A stretch of 25,762 bases of DNA, taken from positions 1-25,762 of IMG/VR virus record IMGVR_UViG_3300034691_000038; one strand, given 5' to 3'. The position numbers were made by a program, and so were the translations under genes. Each line of letters begins with the position of its first letter. Position 1 is the stretch's first letter. Below are positions 7,514-13,306 of this stretch, piece by piece. This DNA comes from a virus. Below the pieces are notes generated by a model. That model searched no databases, had not been told where the DNA came from, and was given only the letters and a program-made list of their open reading frames with translations.

Positions 7514-7692
7514 GCAGAACAATTCGTGGCACCAAAGCGGCCGGTTTCGACTTCTGGTCACGCCGCCCTAATTCCGGCAATGGCTTTGGCCCGATCACCA
7601 AACGTCTCTGCCATCGCGCAGAGCGTCTGCAAGGTCGCGTTGAAGTTCGGCGACAAATGGAAGAACTGGAGGTGTGCGATGCCCAAAGCTGA
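7510..7692 (+). CDS. Small basic protein, 60 aa
   Basis: The start overlaps the previous stop as ATGA. The N-terminal half has a compact motif (AGFDFWSRRPNSGNGFG) and the second half is a basic helix (LCHRAERLQGRVEVRRQMEELE). The gene extends 14 nt past the next gene's ATG, so it is translationally coupled. The family is not recognised. Coding status is supported by overlaps and ribosome-site order rather than homology. Confidence 0.6.
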   Translation: MSRTIRGTKAAGFDFWSRRPNSGNGFGPITKRLCHRAERLQGRVEVRRQMEELEVCDAQS

Positions 7693-7864
7693 AATTGAAA
7701 AGCGCTTCTATCTGACCATCGTCACCAAAAGCGACACCCCGCACCACAAGACGTTCTGGTTTGGCCGCGCTGACATGAAAGACAACCTGCGCCCGATCAA
7801 AGTTGAAGCGAAGAGCGGCAAGGAAGCTTGGGAGCGGCTGGCGGAGTGGGAGAAGTCCAAATGA
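7679..7864 (+). CDS. Hypothetical protein, 61 aa
   Basis: The start at 7679 has a perfect GGAGGT six bases upstream; a longer frame from 7526 has no such site. The protein opens with a strand-rich half (KRFYLTIVTKSDTPHHKTFWFG) and ends in a helix (GKEAWERLAEWEKSK). This is the size and shape of the small single-domain accessory proteins common in phage early operons. Its stop overlaps the following ATG. No function is assigned. Confidence 0.68.
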   Translation: MPKAEIEKRFYLTIVTKSDTPHHKTFWFGRADMKDNLRPIKVEAKSGKEAWERLAEWEKSK

Positions 7865-8028
7865 TCACCCTGATGGCTCTGTTGGTTCTGCTGTGGTTCG
7901 CGTCGAGCGGTTCACGGTTCTGGCCGTGGATGGCAAGCCGGACGTTGTGGCAATTATTTCTAATGACCGTGGTTCTCACTCTGTTGGTGTGGGCGGTGTT
8001 GCAGGTAGCGGGGCTCGGTCCGAAATGA
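7861..8028 (+). CDS. Small membrane protein, 55 aa
   Basis: Starting at the ATGA overlap at 7861, the protein is almost entirely two hydrophobic segments (MITLMALLVLLWFA and LFLMTVVLTLLVWAVLQVAG) separated by SSGSRFWPWMASRTLW. Both ends overlap neighbouring genes (ATGA at each side). It probably spans the inner membrane twice. Small hairpin membrane proteins in phages include superinfection-exclusion and lysis-accessory factors; nothing here decides between them. Confidence 0.65.
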   Translation: MITLMALLVLLWFASSGSRFWPWMASRTLWQLFLMTVVLTLLVWAVLQVAGLGPK

Positions 8029-8441
8029 GAGTTCTGATTACTGGAGGTCGTGACTTCGTCAACGCCGAACTGATTTATCGCTGTCTCGACCAAGCCCGGG
8101 AAGCTCTGGGTATCACCGAGATAATCCACGGTGACGCCCGGGGTGTCGACAGCATCGCCGGGGCTTGGGCTCTTGACCGTGGCATCACACAGCACAAAGA
8201 GCCAGTGCCACCAGAAGACTGGCAAAGACTTGGCGGAAGGGCGGGCAACGCTCGCAATTCCCTTATGCTGCGAAAATGGGAACCTGACGTGGTAATCGGG
8301 TTCCCGGGCGGCACCGGGACTACAGACATGGTGCTGAAGGCTCGAAAGGCCAAAATACCTACTTACATGACTTGGTCGGCCCGCTGGGCAGAGCTTGTCG
8401 AGACCGCCCACAAGCCCGCTGAAGGTGTTTTAGCTGTTTAG
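8025..8441 (+). CDS. SLOG-domain (DUF2493-type) nucleotide-binding protein
   Basis: From the ATGA-coupled ATG at 8025 the protein has 138 residues and the marks of the DUF2493/SLOG family: MRVLITGGRDF (1-11), HGDARGVD (35-42), AGNARN (73-78) and the PGGTGTTDM loop (94-102). SLOG domains use this Rossmann-like fold to bind or process nucleotide-derived ligands and are found in several signalling and conflict systems. A SpoT/MESH1-like hydrolase gene lies 70 nt downstream, which suggests that both act on nucleotide second messengers. The ligand is unknown; family assignment is strong. Confidence 0.85.
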   Translation: MRVLITGGRDFVNAELIYRCLDQAREALGITEIIHGDARGVDSIAGAWALDRGITQHKEPVPPEDWQRLGGRAGNARNSLMLRKWEPDVVIGFPGGTGTTDMVLKARKAKIPTYMTWSARWAELVETAHKPAEGVLAV

Positions 8442-8480
8442 CGCTGTCGTCGTCGGGATCAACTGTCAAAACGTCATCAC

Positions 8481-8498
8481 GGGCGCACCGTAGCGCCC
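8481..8498 (+). other. Hairpin before the HD-hydrolase gene
   Basis: GGGCGC, loop ACCGTA and GCGCCC form a six-pair GC stem ending 12 nt before the ATG of the next gene. There is no T-tract, so it may affect translation or RNA stability rather than terminate. Confidence 0.4.
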
Positions 8499-8510
8499 AT
8501 CTGGGGAATT

Positions 8511-9074
8511 ATGAACGCAACAGCAAAAGCGCTGATCTTGAAAGCCCGGGGCTTCGCTCTGGGCGCCCATGCCGGCATGGGTCAGGTTCGCAAGTTCACC
8601 GGCGAGCCGTATCACAACCATCCTTTCCGTGCCGCCGAAATGGCTGAAGCCCACTACTGCGATTGGGAAGTGATTTGCGGCTGCTACCTGCACGACACCG
8701 TCGAGGATACTTGGGTCACCATCAAGCTGATTCATCAGGAGTTCGGCCCGGTGGTTCGCCGAATCGTGGAAGGGGTCACCAATCCTGCAACCTTGGGGAA
8801 CAGTCCGGACCTGAACCGGGCTCAACGCTTCGCCCTGAACCTTGCTCACCTGAAAGAGCAAGACCACGGCTCCAAAGAGGTTCGGCTGTTCGACGTGTTC
8901 GACAACCTGCGGGACGCCGAAGTCTGTGACGCCAAGTTCGTGAACATGTTGTTGGACGAGAAGCCAATTGTGCTGGAGGTTTGCCGCGAAGCGAATTATG
9001 CGGCCTACGGACTGTGCATGCGCCGGATCGACGAAATCACCGCCCACCTGAAAGCCCGGGGCGAACTGAAATGA
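8511..9074 (+). CDS. SpoT/MESH1-like HD-domain hydrolase (putative alarmone hydrolase)
   Basis: This 187-residue protein matches the RelA/SpoT hydrolase domain without a synthetase domain. It has HAG...QVRKFTGEPYHNHP (substrate-binding R/K and metal ligand H37), YLHDTVEDT (H61, D62, E65, D66), then EFGPVVRRIVEGVTN, and DVFDNLRD (D128-N132) as the last ligand block. Stand-alone enzymes of this size (MESH1, small alarmone hydrolases) remove pyrophosphate from (p)ppGpp; activity here is inferred from complete motifs. A phage could use it to reverse the stringent response or alarmone-triggered defence. It follows a SLOG gene and overlaps the next start by ATGA. Confidence 0.85.
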   Translation: MNATAKALILKARGFALGAHAGMGQVRKFTGEPYHNHPFRAAEMAEAHYCDWEVICGCYLHDTVEDTWVTIKLIHQEFGPVVRRIVEGVTNPATLGNSPDLNRAQRFALNLAHLKEQDHGSKEVRLFDVFDNLRDAEVCDAKFVNMLLDEKPIVLEVCREANYAAYGLCMRRIDEITAHLKARGELK

Positions 9075-9481
9075 GCCTGAGCAGCATTCCTGAAGCCTGC
9101 CGGCTGGCGCCGATCACCGTTTGCACCTTCTGCGAAGGTGAGGTGGACTTCATCGACGACTCGGTGATTTACGGGCGCAGCTACGGCAAGAAGGTATATC
9201 GCTGCAACGGCTGCGGGGCGTTCGTTGGTGCCCACCCGGGAACAATCGTCCCTTTGGGCACACTCGCAGACGGCAAACTGCGGGAAGCCCGCAAACGGGC
9301 TCACAGCGCGTTTGACCATATCTGGAAGGGCGGCAAGAAGAGTCGGGGCGCTGCATACCGGTGGCTGTCCGAGAAACTGGGCGTTCAGCGACACGTCTGT
9401 CACATCGCATGGTTCGACGCAGCGACTTGCGCCCGTGTCGTGGAATTCTCAACCCAATACCTGAAGGCGCATGGACTATGA
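9071..9481 (+). CDS. Zinc-ribbon protein of the DUF3268 type
   Basis: From ATG 9071 (ATGA overlap) the 136-residue protein has a four-cysteine zinc ribbon: CTFC near residue 18-21 and CNGC about 25 residues later. It is followed by GAFVGAHPGT, PLGTLADGKLREARKRAHSAFDHIWK and a helical end. This whole pattern is that of the small zinc-finger-containing phage/prophage family annotated as DUF3268, whose function is unknown. The Arg/Lys-rich helix after the ribbon suggests nucleic-acid binding. The assignment is from recognised sequence pattern. Confidence 0.75.
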   Translation: MSLSSIPEACRLAPITVCTFCEGEVDFIDDSVIYGRSYGKKVYRCNGCGAFVGAHPGTIVPLGTLADGKLREARKRAHSAFDHIWKGGKKSRGAAYRWLSEKLGVQRHVCHIAWFDAATCARVVEFSTQYLKAHGL

Positions 9482-9660
9482 AAATCGCCATATATCTTGC
9501 GATCTTGTTGTCTATCGGGCTAATCGGCAGAGCTTGCAATGGCGCATTTGTCAGCGACAAGTTCAAGCCGGTGACCCGGTCTGAAAACCTCGACCGTCTC
9601 CTGAAAGAGTGCGGGCCGACCTGCCTTTCCAAATTCACCAAAACGGAGCGCCCGCAATGA
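9478..9660 (+). CDS. Small membrane-anchored protein, 60 aa
   Basis: The start at 9478 overlaps the zinc-ribbon stop (ATGA) and the stop overlaps the next ATG. Residues 3-20 (IAIYLAILLSIGLIGRAC) form one hydrophobic segment acting as a signal anchor, followed by a hydrophilic, periplasm-facing or cytosolic tail with two more cysteines (KECGPTC). The sequence before the first cysteine does not make a good lipobox. No family is recognised. Confidence 0.62.
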   Translation: MKIAIYLAILLSIGLIGRACNGAFVSDKFKPVTRSENLDRLLKECGPTCLSKFTKTERPQ

Positions 9661-10043
9661 ACGTTCTCGACATGATCAGAAGCAAGATTAGCGGAAGAAA
9701 CGCTGGCAGCATCAGCATCAACGGGCGCAGCTACTCGGGCAACAACATCACGATCAGTGCCGGTGGCATTGTGACCGTGGATGGCATTGTTCAAAGCGGC
9801 GCCGCTTTGGTCGGCCCGATCACCGTGAACATCACCGGCGACATGGAACACGTCAGCAACACCAGCGGCGACATCAACATCACTGGCGATGCGAACATTG
9901 TCATGACCACGTCCGGCGATGTTCGTGTAAAGGGTGACGTCAAAAAGGACGCTTCGTCCACGTCCGGCGACATCACTTGCAGCGAGATTCACGGTGACGC
10001 TTCGACCGTCTCTGGAGACATTTCGAAGAAGTTCTTCAAGTGA
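9657..10043 (+). CDS. Beta-helix/DUF4097-like repeat protein
   Basis: This 128-residue protein (ATG 9657, ATGA overlap) is built from short glycine-aspartate repeats: NITGDMEHVSNTSGDINITGDAN, then TSGDVRVKGDVK, TSGDITCSEIHGD, VSGDIS. The alternation of hydrophobic strand residues with SGD/TGD turns is the pattern of right- or left-handed beta-solenoids such as bactofilins and DUF4097 proteins. The first 14 residues form a short amphipathic helix (NVLDMIRSKIS). A scaffold or polymer-forming role is possible; the target is unknown. It is the gene just before the first DFGSW-tailed protein. Confidence 0.65.
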   Translation: MNVLDMIRSKISGRNAGSISINGRSYSGNNITISAGGIVTVDGIVQSGAALVGPITVNITGDMEHVSNTSGDINITGDANIVMTTSGDVRVKGDVKKDASSTSGDITCSEIHGDASTVSGDISKKFFK

Positions 10044-10384
10044 CCGACTATTACCCGATACCGGGCTATCTCAGGACTGAAGACCTGTCGAACGCCCCGA
10101 CGCTCATGACTGACGGCTGCCCAACCGAATATCCAAGCTGGTATTACGTCGCGCTGCCGGTCGACCACCCAGACGCCCGTGTCTATCCGAACAACATGAC
10201 CTCCTACTGTAAAGGGACTGAAGCGCATGTCGCGCTCAAGCTCTACAAGGAGTTGATCAAAGCTGGGCTGCCAGTGCTGGGTATTGTTCGAGTAAGCGAA
10301 CACGGCGGCGCGGTTGAAGTGCGCAACGAGAACGGCAAAACAAACGGGACAGCGCACCATAACGAGGACTTTGGATCATGGTAA
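10040..10384 (+). CDS. DFGSW-tailed protein 1, 114 aa
   Basis: The start is GTG 10040, overlapping the previous stop as GTGA. The middle (WYYVALPVDHP ... GTEAHVALKLYKELIKAG ... VLGIVRVSEHGGAVEV) resembles a module seen in the 13798, 14555 and 11382 proteins: a strand beginning with an aromatic-rich YxxA motif, a helix, then a strand I-x-x-V with a Gly turn. The last residues are NEDFGSW, here encoded GAC TTT GGA TCA TGG. Four other proteins end DFGSW but use GGG and AGC or AGT for Gly-Ser. The next gene starts inside these tail codons. Function is unknown. Confidence 0.72.
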   Translation: MTDYYPIPGYLRTEDLSNAPTLMTDGCPTEYPSWYYVALPVDHPDARVYPNNMTSYCKGTEAHVALKLYKELIKAGLPVLGIVRVSEHGGAVEVRNENGKTNGTAHHNEDFGSW

Positions 10385-10641
10385 GCATAAACGACGACGA
10401 CCGCTTCGGTGACGACGCGATGGGCCGAGCCATCAAGGCAGACTTCTACGAGAAAGAGGCGAAGGGTCGGGCCGCCCGCGTTCGGGTTATGGCTCAAGAT
10501 ATGCTGGCCGCGCGCTTTGGCGGTTACAAAGAGTCCGGCAGCTTGACGCCGCGCATGGTTGACGAAGCAATGGAAACAGCGATTCGCATCGCTGCGCGGA
10601 TTTACGATGCGTCCATGAAAGCAGAGGTGCGCGATGTCTAA
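10378..10641 (+). CDS. Hypothetical helical protein, 87 aa, without the tail
   Basis: ATG 10378 lies within the last codons of the previous gene (7-nt overlap), with GAGG ten bases upstream. The protein is charged and largely helical (NDDDRFGDDAMGRAIKADFYEKEAKGRAARVRVMAQDML, then MVDEAMETAIRIAARIYDA) and ends EVRDV, so it lacks the GSW tail of its neighbours. It overlaps the next ATG by 8 nt. No family is recognised. Confidence 0.65.
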   Translation: MVSINDDDRFGDDAMGRAIKADFYEKEAKGRAARVRVMAQDMLAARFGGYKESGSLTPRMVDEAMETAIRIAARIYDASMKAEVRDV

Positions 10642-10984
10642 AATCACGACCGAAGATTGCCGCACAGCGATCAGCGACTGGCTGTTGCAGAACGCCGCCC
10701 TTGAAGAGTGGAAAAAGGCTGGTCTGGGTTATCTGGCGATGCGGGAGAATTGGAAACGCCGCTCGAAGGAAATGCGCAACGGCGAAGTGGTGCGGTCGTT
10801 CACTAACACCGAAACGGGATTGGCGTCAATGGACGCGAGCGTCGAGTGCGTCGAGACCAAGTCCGGCAACCTGATCGTGCGCGTGGATGCCGTATCCCAG
10901 CCGCCCGGGTTTCTGCAAACGCTGGCGATCAAGATGGCGCCCGAGCCCGAACCAGACCGCGGCCAAGACTTTGGGAGCTGGTAA
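10634..10984 (+). CDS. DFGSW-tailed protein 2, 116 aa
   Basis: The ATG at 10634 has AGAGGT upstream. It has an N-terminal helical half (EDCRTAISDWLLQNAALEEWKKAG) and a strand-rich second half (ASVECVETKSGNLIVRVDAV). A proline-rich linker (APEPEPDRG) then leads to the tail QDFGSW. The order, two helices then strands with a central G-turn, resembles the 10985 and 14163 proteins more than the module of protein 1, so the tail is attached to more than one fold. GGGAG inside its Gly-Ser codons is the ribosome site for the next gene. Confidence 0.72.
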   Translation: MSKITTEDCRTAISDWLLQNAALEEWKKAGLGYLAMRENWKRRSKEMRNGEVVRSFTNTETGLASMDASVECVETKSGNLIVRVDAVSQPPGFLQTLAIKMAPEPEPDRGQDFGSW

Positions 10985-11380
10985 ATGACCCTCGACGACT
11001 TGAAACGCGCCATTGTCGATCACCTGAAAACCATGTCGCCGGCCCAGCGCTGGATCAACAATGGAATGGATGTCTATCTGGAATCTCTTCGTTGGTCCGT
11101 TCTCGACTACTCACAGGACGATTGCGGCCCGGACGGTGATACGAACATTCGCACTTACGGGATCAAGGGCGCTTCGACCGATGGCAAGCTCTCTGGTCGG
11201 GTTCGAGTCGTCACCACTCACGACGACGAGGAAATCAAGAAGATTGAGGCGGTCATGCCTGAAGGGGAGAAACTAACCGGCTCACAGCACGACTTCATTG
11301 CGCTCGCCCGGGGCGAAGCTGTTTGGCTTATGAAGCAAGCGCCCGATCCGAAAAACCATCCTGACTTTGGGAGCTGGTGA
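10985..11380 (+). CDS. DFGSW-tailed protein 3, 131 aa
   Basis: The gene starts at the base after the previous stop and uses the GGGAG within the previous tail codons as ribosome site (7-nt spacing). Residues 1-40 are helical (LDDLKRAIVDHLKTMSPAQRWINNGMDVYLESL), then strands (IRTYGIKGAS, GRVRVVTTHDDEE) and a second helix. It ends PKNHPDFGSW. The HPD before the tail recurs in the 14163 and 14555 proteins. No function is known. It is probably a distant paralog of the 10634 and 14163 proteins, judged by layout rather than clear identity. Confidence 0.72.
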   Translation: MTLDDLKRAIVDHLKTMSPAQRWINNGMDVYLESLRWSVLDYSQDDCGPDGDTNIRTYGIKGASTDGKLSGRVRVVTTHDDEEIKKIEAVMPEGEKLTGSQHDFIALARGEAVWLMKQAPDPKNHPDFGSW

Positions 11381-11381
11381 C

Positions 11382-11702
11382 ATGTTGAGAGTTTTCGAGC
11401 TTCACGAATACAAACCCGCGAGAAACAGCCCGTTGCCACACTTCGCCATTGCCGAGAGAAAGGGCGCCAGCGGCCTGTTTGAAGGCGTCACCACGGGCGA
11501 CGATCAGCATGTCTGGGCGAACGCTGACGACGCAGCGGCGGTGCGTAACGTCATTGAAAAGAAACACGGGCTCGACCTCTACGTTCTTAAATTGTATGCG
11601 AACGGCGCTATTGAGGAAATCTCTTGGCCGAAAGGCACACCGGGGAAATCCCGGCTCGAACCTGAGCCGAAAGTGCATACGCCCGGTGCCGGGACGTGGT
11701 AA
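11382..11702 (+). CDS. GTW-tailed protein 4, last gene of the first operon, 106 aa
   Basis: I place the start at ATG 11382, eight bases after GGGAG in the preceding tail; a TTG start 15 nt earlier would lie inside it. The body (PHFAIAERKGASGLFEGVTTG ... ADDAAAVRNVIEKKHG ... YVLKLYANGAIEEISW) matches the aromatic/helix/IxxV module of the 13798 and 14555 proteins. It ends HTPGAGTW, a variant of the tail. Because no gene follows, the codons are GGG ACG TGG and the GGGAG ribosome site is lost while Gly-x-Trp is kept. A terminator follows at once. Confidence 0.72.
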   Translation: MLRVFELHEYKPARNSPLPHFAIAERKGASGLFEGVTTGDDQHVWANADDAAAVRNVIEKKHGLDLYVLKLYANGAIEEISWPKGTPGKSRLEPEPKVHTPGAGTW

Positions 11703-11704
11703 CG

Positions 11705-11730
11705 AAAAAGCCCGCGAAAGCGGGCTTTGT
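11705..11730. terminator. Bidirectional intrinsic terminator
   Basis: AAAGCCCGC, loop GAAA and GCGGGCTTT form a nine-pair stem. It ends the plus-strand operon 4 nt after its last stop. On the minus strand it is followed by five T, so it also serves leftward transcription from the 11.7-12.7 kb island. Confidence 0.9.
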
Positions 11731-11747
11731 TGTGGATGGTGGTTGGT

Positions 11748-11936
11748 TCACGCCCTTACCTGCGCCTTGAAGGTCGGCCTTCCCGTTTCCGGGCGCTCCT
11801 GAACTTCACCGCGACTTACTGGGTTTCTCCCGGCACTCAAAGCCAGACTCCATTTACAGCGAAACAGTGGCCGCAGTCCGAAGAGACGCATCATTAAGCC
11901 ATTCGCCGCACCATCATTCTGTATTGCCAGCGGCAT
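11748..11936 (-). CDS. Possible small basic protein, 62 aa (weak)
   Basis: An open frame on the minus strand runs toward the terminator at 11705-11730, whose T-run suits that direction. From ATG 11936 it would encode a basic, soluble protein (MRLFGLRPLFRCKWSLALSAGRN ... RGEVQERPETGRPTFKAQVRA). A GTG start at 11957 is also possible. There is no good ribosome site and no family resemblance, so it may be chance; I include it because the stretch 11731-12085 is otherwise unexplained. The rest of that stretch shows no other plausible gene. Confidence 0.28.
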   Translation of the reverse strand: MPLAIQNDGAANGLMMRLFGLRPLFRCKWSLALSAGRNPVSRGEVQERPETGRPTFKAQVRA

Positions 11937-12063
11937 CTTAAACGGCTGACCCTGCACACACTACACAGGCTTGGACAGGCCCAGATGCGCAGCTTATTGA
12001 TAAGACCCGGTGACCGCGAGGCTCCCCGCAACAACACGTCCATGTTGGTTCATCGGTGCTTGC

Positions 12064-12101
12064 GCCGAGGATACCCAAATCACGGGCAAAAGAAAACCCG
12101 C
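12064..12101. repeat. 38-bp direct repeat, copy 1 (second copy 12361-12398)
   Basis: The unit runs from GCCGAGGATACCCAAATC to AAAAGAAAACCCGC. The two copies differ at one base (A versus G) and lie 297 bp apart. Each leads into a minus-strand terminator hairpin, so the repeat includes the T-run and one stem arm of both terminators. A gene-plus-terminator duplication or a recombination hotspot around the 66-aa gene would explain it. Confidence 0.85.
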
Positions 12102-12112
12102 CGAAGCGGGTT
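12086..12112 (-). terminator. Intrinsic terminator of the 66-aa membrane-protein gene
   Basis: Read on the minus strand, AACCCGC, loop TTCG and GCGGGTT form the stem, followed by TTCTTTT. It lies about 20 nt after the stop of the 12132-12332 gene. Confidence 0.88.
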
Positions 12113-12131
12113 GTCTAATCAGGCTCGCGGC

Positions 12132-12332
12132 TTATTGACCGGTGAGCTTGTCCTTGATGTCTTGAACCTGTTCAGGCGTCAGCTCTGGATAAACCTTTGC
12201 TTCCTCTTCTTTCTTGGAGGCTTCGCGCCCCTTCTTTCGCTTCTGGGCGCGAACATACGCAACTACCGCGAATACGACTGCGCCGGCAACTGCCGCGCCG
12301 ATCAGAATCAAATCAGTATTGGACAAGATCAT
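12132..12332 (-). CDS. Single-pass membrane protein with charged cytosolic tail, 66 aa
   Basis: I start at ATG 12332 because GGAG sits at proper spacing; a frame to 12386 is open but unsupported. Residues about 7-29 (LILIGAAVAGAVVFAVVAYVR) are one transmembrane helix. It is followed by a positive stretch (AQKRKKGREASKK) that should stay in the cytosol, then an acidic, amphipathic end (EEEAKVYPELTPEQVQDIKDKLTGQ). The gene is a separate unit with terminators on both sides. No family is recognised; a Lys-rich single-pass peptide like this could be a holin-like or membrane-remodelling factor, but nothing shows it. Confidence 0.72.
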   Translation of the reverse strand: MILSNTDLILIGAAVAGAVVFAVVAYVRAQKRKKGREASKKEEEAKVYPELTPEQVQDIKDKLTGQ

Positions 12333-12360
12333 TTTTACCACTCCTGCAATGTTTAGAAGT

Positions 12361-12398
12361 GCCGAGGATACCCAAATCGCGGGCAAAAGAAAACCCGC
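12361..12398. repeat. 38-bp direct repeat, copy 2 (first copy 12064-12101)
   Basis: This matches 12064-12101 at 37 of 38 positions. It sits between the 66-aa gene's ribosome site and the terminator that ends the tRNA transcript. Confidence 0.85.
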
Positions 12399-12411
12399 AC
12401 TGGGCGGGCTA
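12385..12411 (-). terminator. Intrinsic terminator of the tRNA transcript
   Basis: On the minus strand AGCCCGC, loop CCAGT and GCGGGTT form about seven pairs, followed by TTCTTTT. It begins one or two bases after the stop of the possible 32-aa peptide. Confidence 0.82.
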
Positions 12412-12412
12412 T

Positions 12413-12511
12413 CTAATTCAGGTTTCTATATGACCCATCGCCACCTGTAACCATTGAGACCGTTTCCAGTCTATTTGCTCTGGCGAGAACAGAAGTTTTT
12501 ACCTTCCGCAT
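12413..12511 (-). CDS. Possible 32-aa basic peptide downstream of tRNA-Met
   Basis: An open frame between tRNA-Met and the terminator reads MRKVKTSVLARANRLETVS and ends GGDGSYRNLN. In-frame residues before the ATG (RLDRINDR) continue the same helical, basic character, so a non-ATG start further up is possible. Its TAG stop lies right against the terminator hairpin, the normal position for a gene. No strong Shine-Dalgarno is visible. It may be coding or may be part of the tRNA precursor's trailer. Confidence 0.38.
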   Translation of the reverse strand: MRKVKTSVLARANRLETVSMVTGGDGSYRNLN

Positions 12512-12569
12512 CCGGTCGTTTATGCGATCCAGACGGTAGCGTTAAGGTTACGTTCCCATTGAAGCTGGT

Positions 12570-12642
12570 TGCGAGAGCAGGATTTGAACCTGCGACATGG
12601 TGGTTATGAGCCACCTGTTCTAACCGGGCTGAACTATCTCGC
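12570..12642 (-). tRNA. tRNA-Met (anticodon CAT)
   Basis: The cloverleaf is complete: acceptor GCGAGAT paired with TCTCGC, D arm TTCAGCCCGGTTAGAA, anticodon stem GGTGG/CCACC with loop CTCATAA, and T arm GCAGG/CCTGC with loop TTCAAAT. The discriminator is A and CCA is not encoded. The anticodon CAT could also mark an isoleucine tRNA whose C34 becomes lysidine; sequence alone does not settle this. It lies 6 nt after tRNA-Asn. Confidence 0.93.
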
Positions 12643-12648
12643 AATGTG

Positions 12649-12725
12649 TGGCTGGCAAGCTTGGATTCGAACCAAGGACCTATCGGTTAACAGCCGATTG
12701 CATCTACCAACTGTGCTACTCGCCA
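12649..12725 (-). tRNA. tRNA-Asn (anticodon GTT), CCA encoded
   Basis: Acceptor TGGCGAG pairs with CTTGCCA, the D arm contains AGTTGGTAGA, the anticodon stem ATCGG/CCGAT encloses CTGTTAA, and the T arm is CTTGG/CCAAG around TTCGAAT. A G discriminator is followed by encoded CCA. It is first in the two-tRNA transcript and ends just before tRNA-Met. Confidence 0.94.
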
Positions 12726-12737
12726 AATTCTAGTGCA

Positions 12738-12774
12738 ACCGGCGTTCCTCGTGGGGAGCGGGCAGAACGCCGGT
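12738..12774 (-). other. Ten-pair perfect stem-loop upstream of the tRNA pair
   Basis: ACCGGCGTTC and GAACGCCGGT are exact inverted repeats around a 17-nt loop, with no T-run. It begins 12 nt before the 5' end of tRNA-Asn on the minus strand, so it may guide processing of the tRNA precursor or protect its 5' end. The remaining 12775-12907 holds the start signals for the next plus-strand operon; a TTGAAT/GATAAA pair (18-bp spacer) on the minus strand near 12850-12880 could drive the tRNAs. Confidence 0.5.
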
Positions 12775-12907
12775 CTGATCAACAAGCGGTAGGAGTGGAC
12801 CACTTGTTAACGTGAAGCGATTCTGCCAGCGCTTTTCCACACTGGCAAGCGTTTTTATCCTAAAAGTTTCACTTATCATTCAAATACACCAAAACAGGGC
12901 TTTCCCA

Positions 12908-13306
12908 ATGTCTACAGACAGCGAGCGCGACCTTTACGTCGTCACCAAGCATTTGAACGGTGACAAGGACGTTGAACGCCATTTTGTTCAGTTGCCGCAC
13001 TACAACGAAAAAGGCTGGTATACGAACGGCATCAGCATGAACGCTTTCCGTCACCGCATGCAGAAACGCCACATCAAGTCGCGCAAGATGGACGGCGACT
13101 GGGTTGCGCAAGCATTCCGGGTCAGCTTCTTCTTCACCGTCAAGTTCAAGTCGGACTTCGACAGCGACCAGAAAATCTGGGACGAATGCGGCGTGCCGGA
13201 TTGCCCAATACTGGAGTTTCATCACGCTTCGCTGAAGGCGTTCTACGAACACATTGGCTACGACCCGAAGAAAAACAAACTTGCAGTGGAGCCCGTATTG
13301 CTATGA
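12908..13306 (+). CDS. Hypothetical protein, 132 aa, first gene of second plus-strand operon
   Basis: The start is at ATG 12908 with CAGGG upstream; an open extension to 12812 is upstream leader. The protein is soluble, basic and aromatic (KHLNGDKDVERHFVQLPHYNEKGWY, FRHRMQKRHIKSRKMDGDW, FRVSFFFTVKFKS) with a helical end (HHASLKAFYEHIGYD). It contains one C...C pair (DECGVPDCP). I do not recognise the family. It overlaps the M23-like gene by ATGA. Confidence 0.68.
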   Translation: MSTDSERDLYVVTKHLNGDKDVERHFVQLPHYNEKGWYTNGISMNAFRHRMQKRHIKSRKMDGDWVAQAFRVSFFFTVKFKSDFDSDQKIWDECGVPDCPILEFHHASLKAFYEHIGYDPKKNKLAVEPVLL

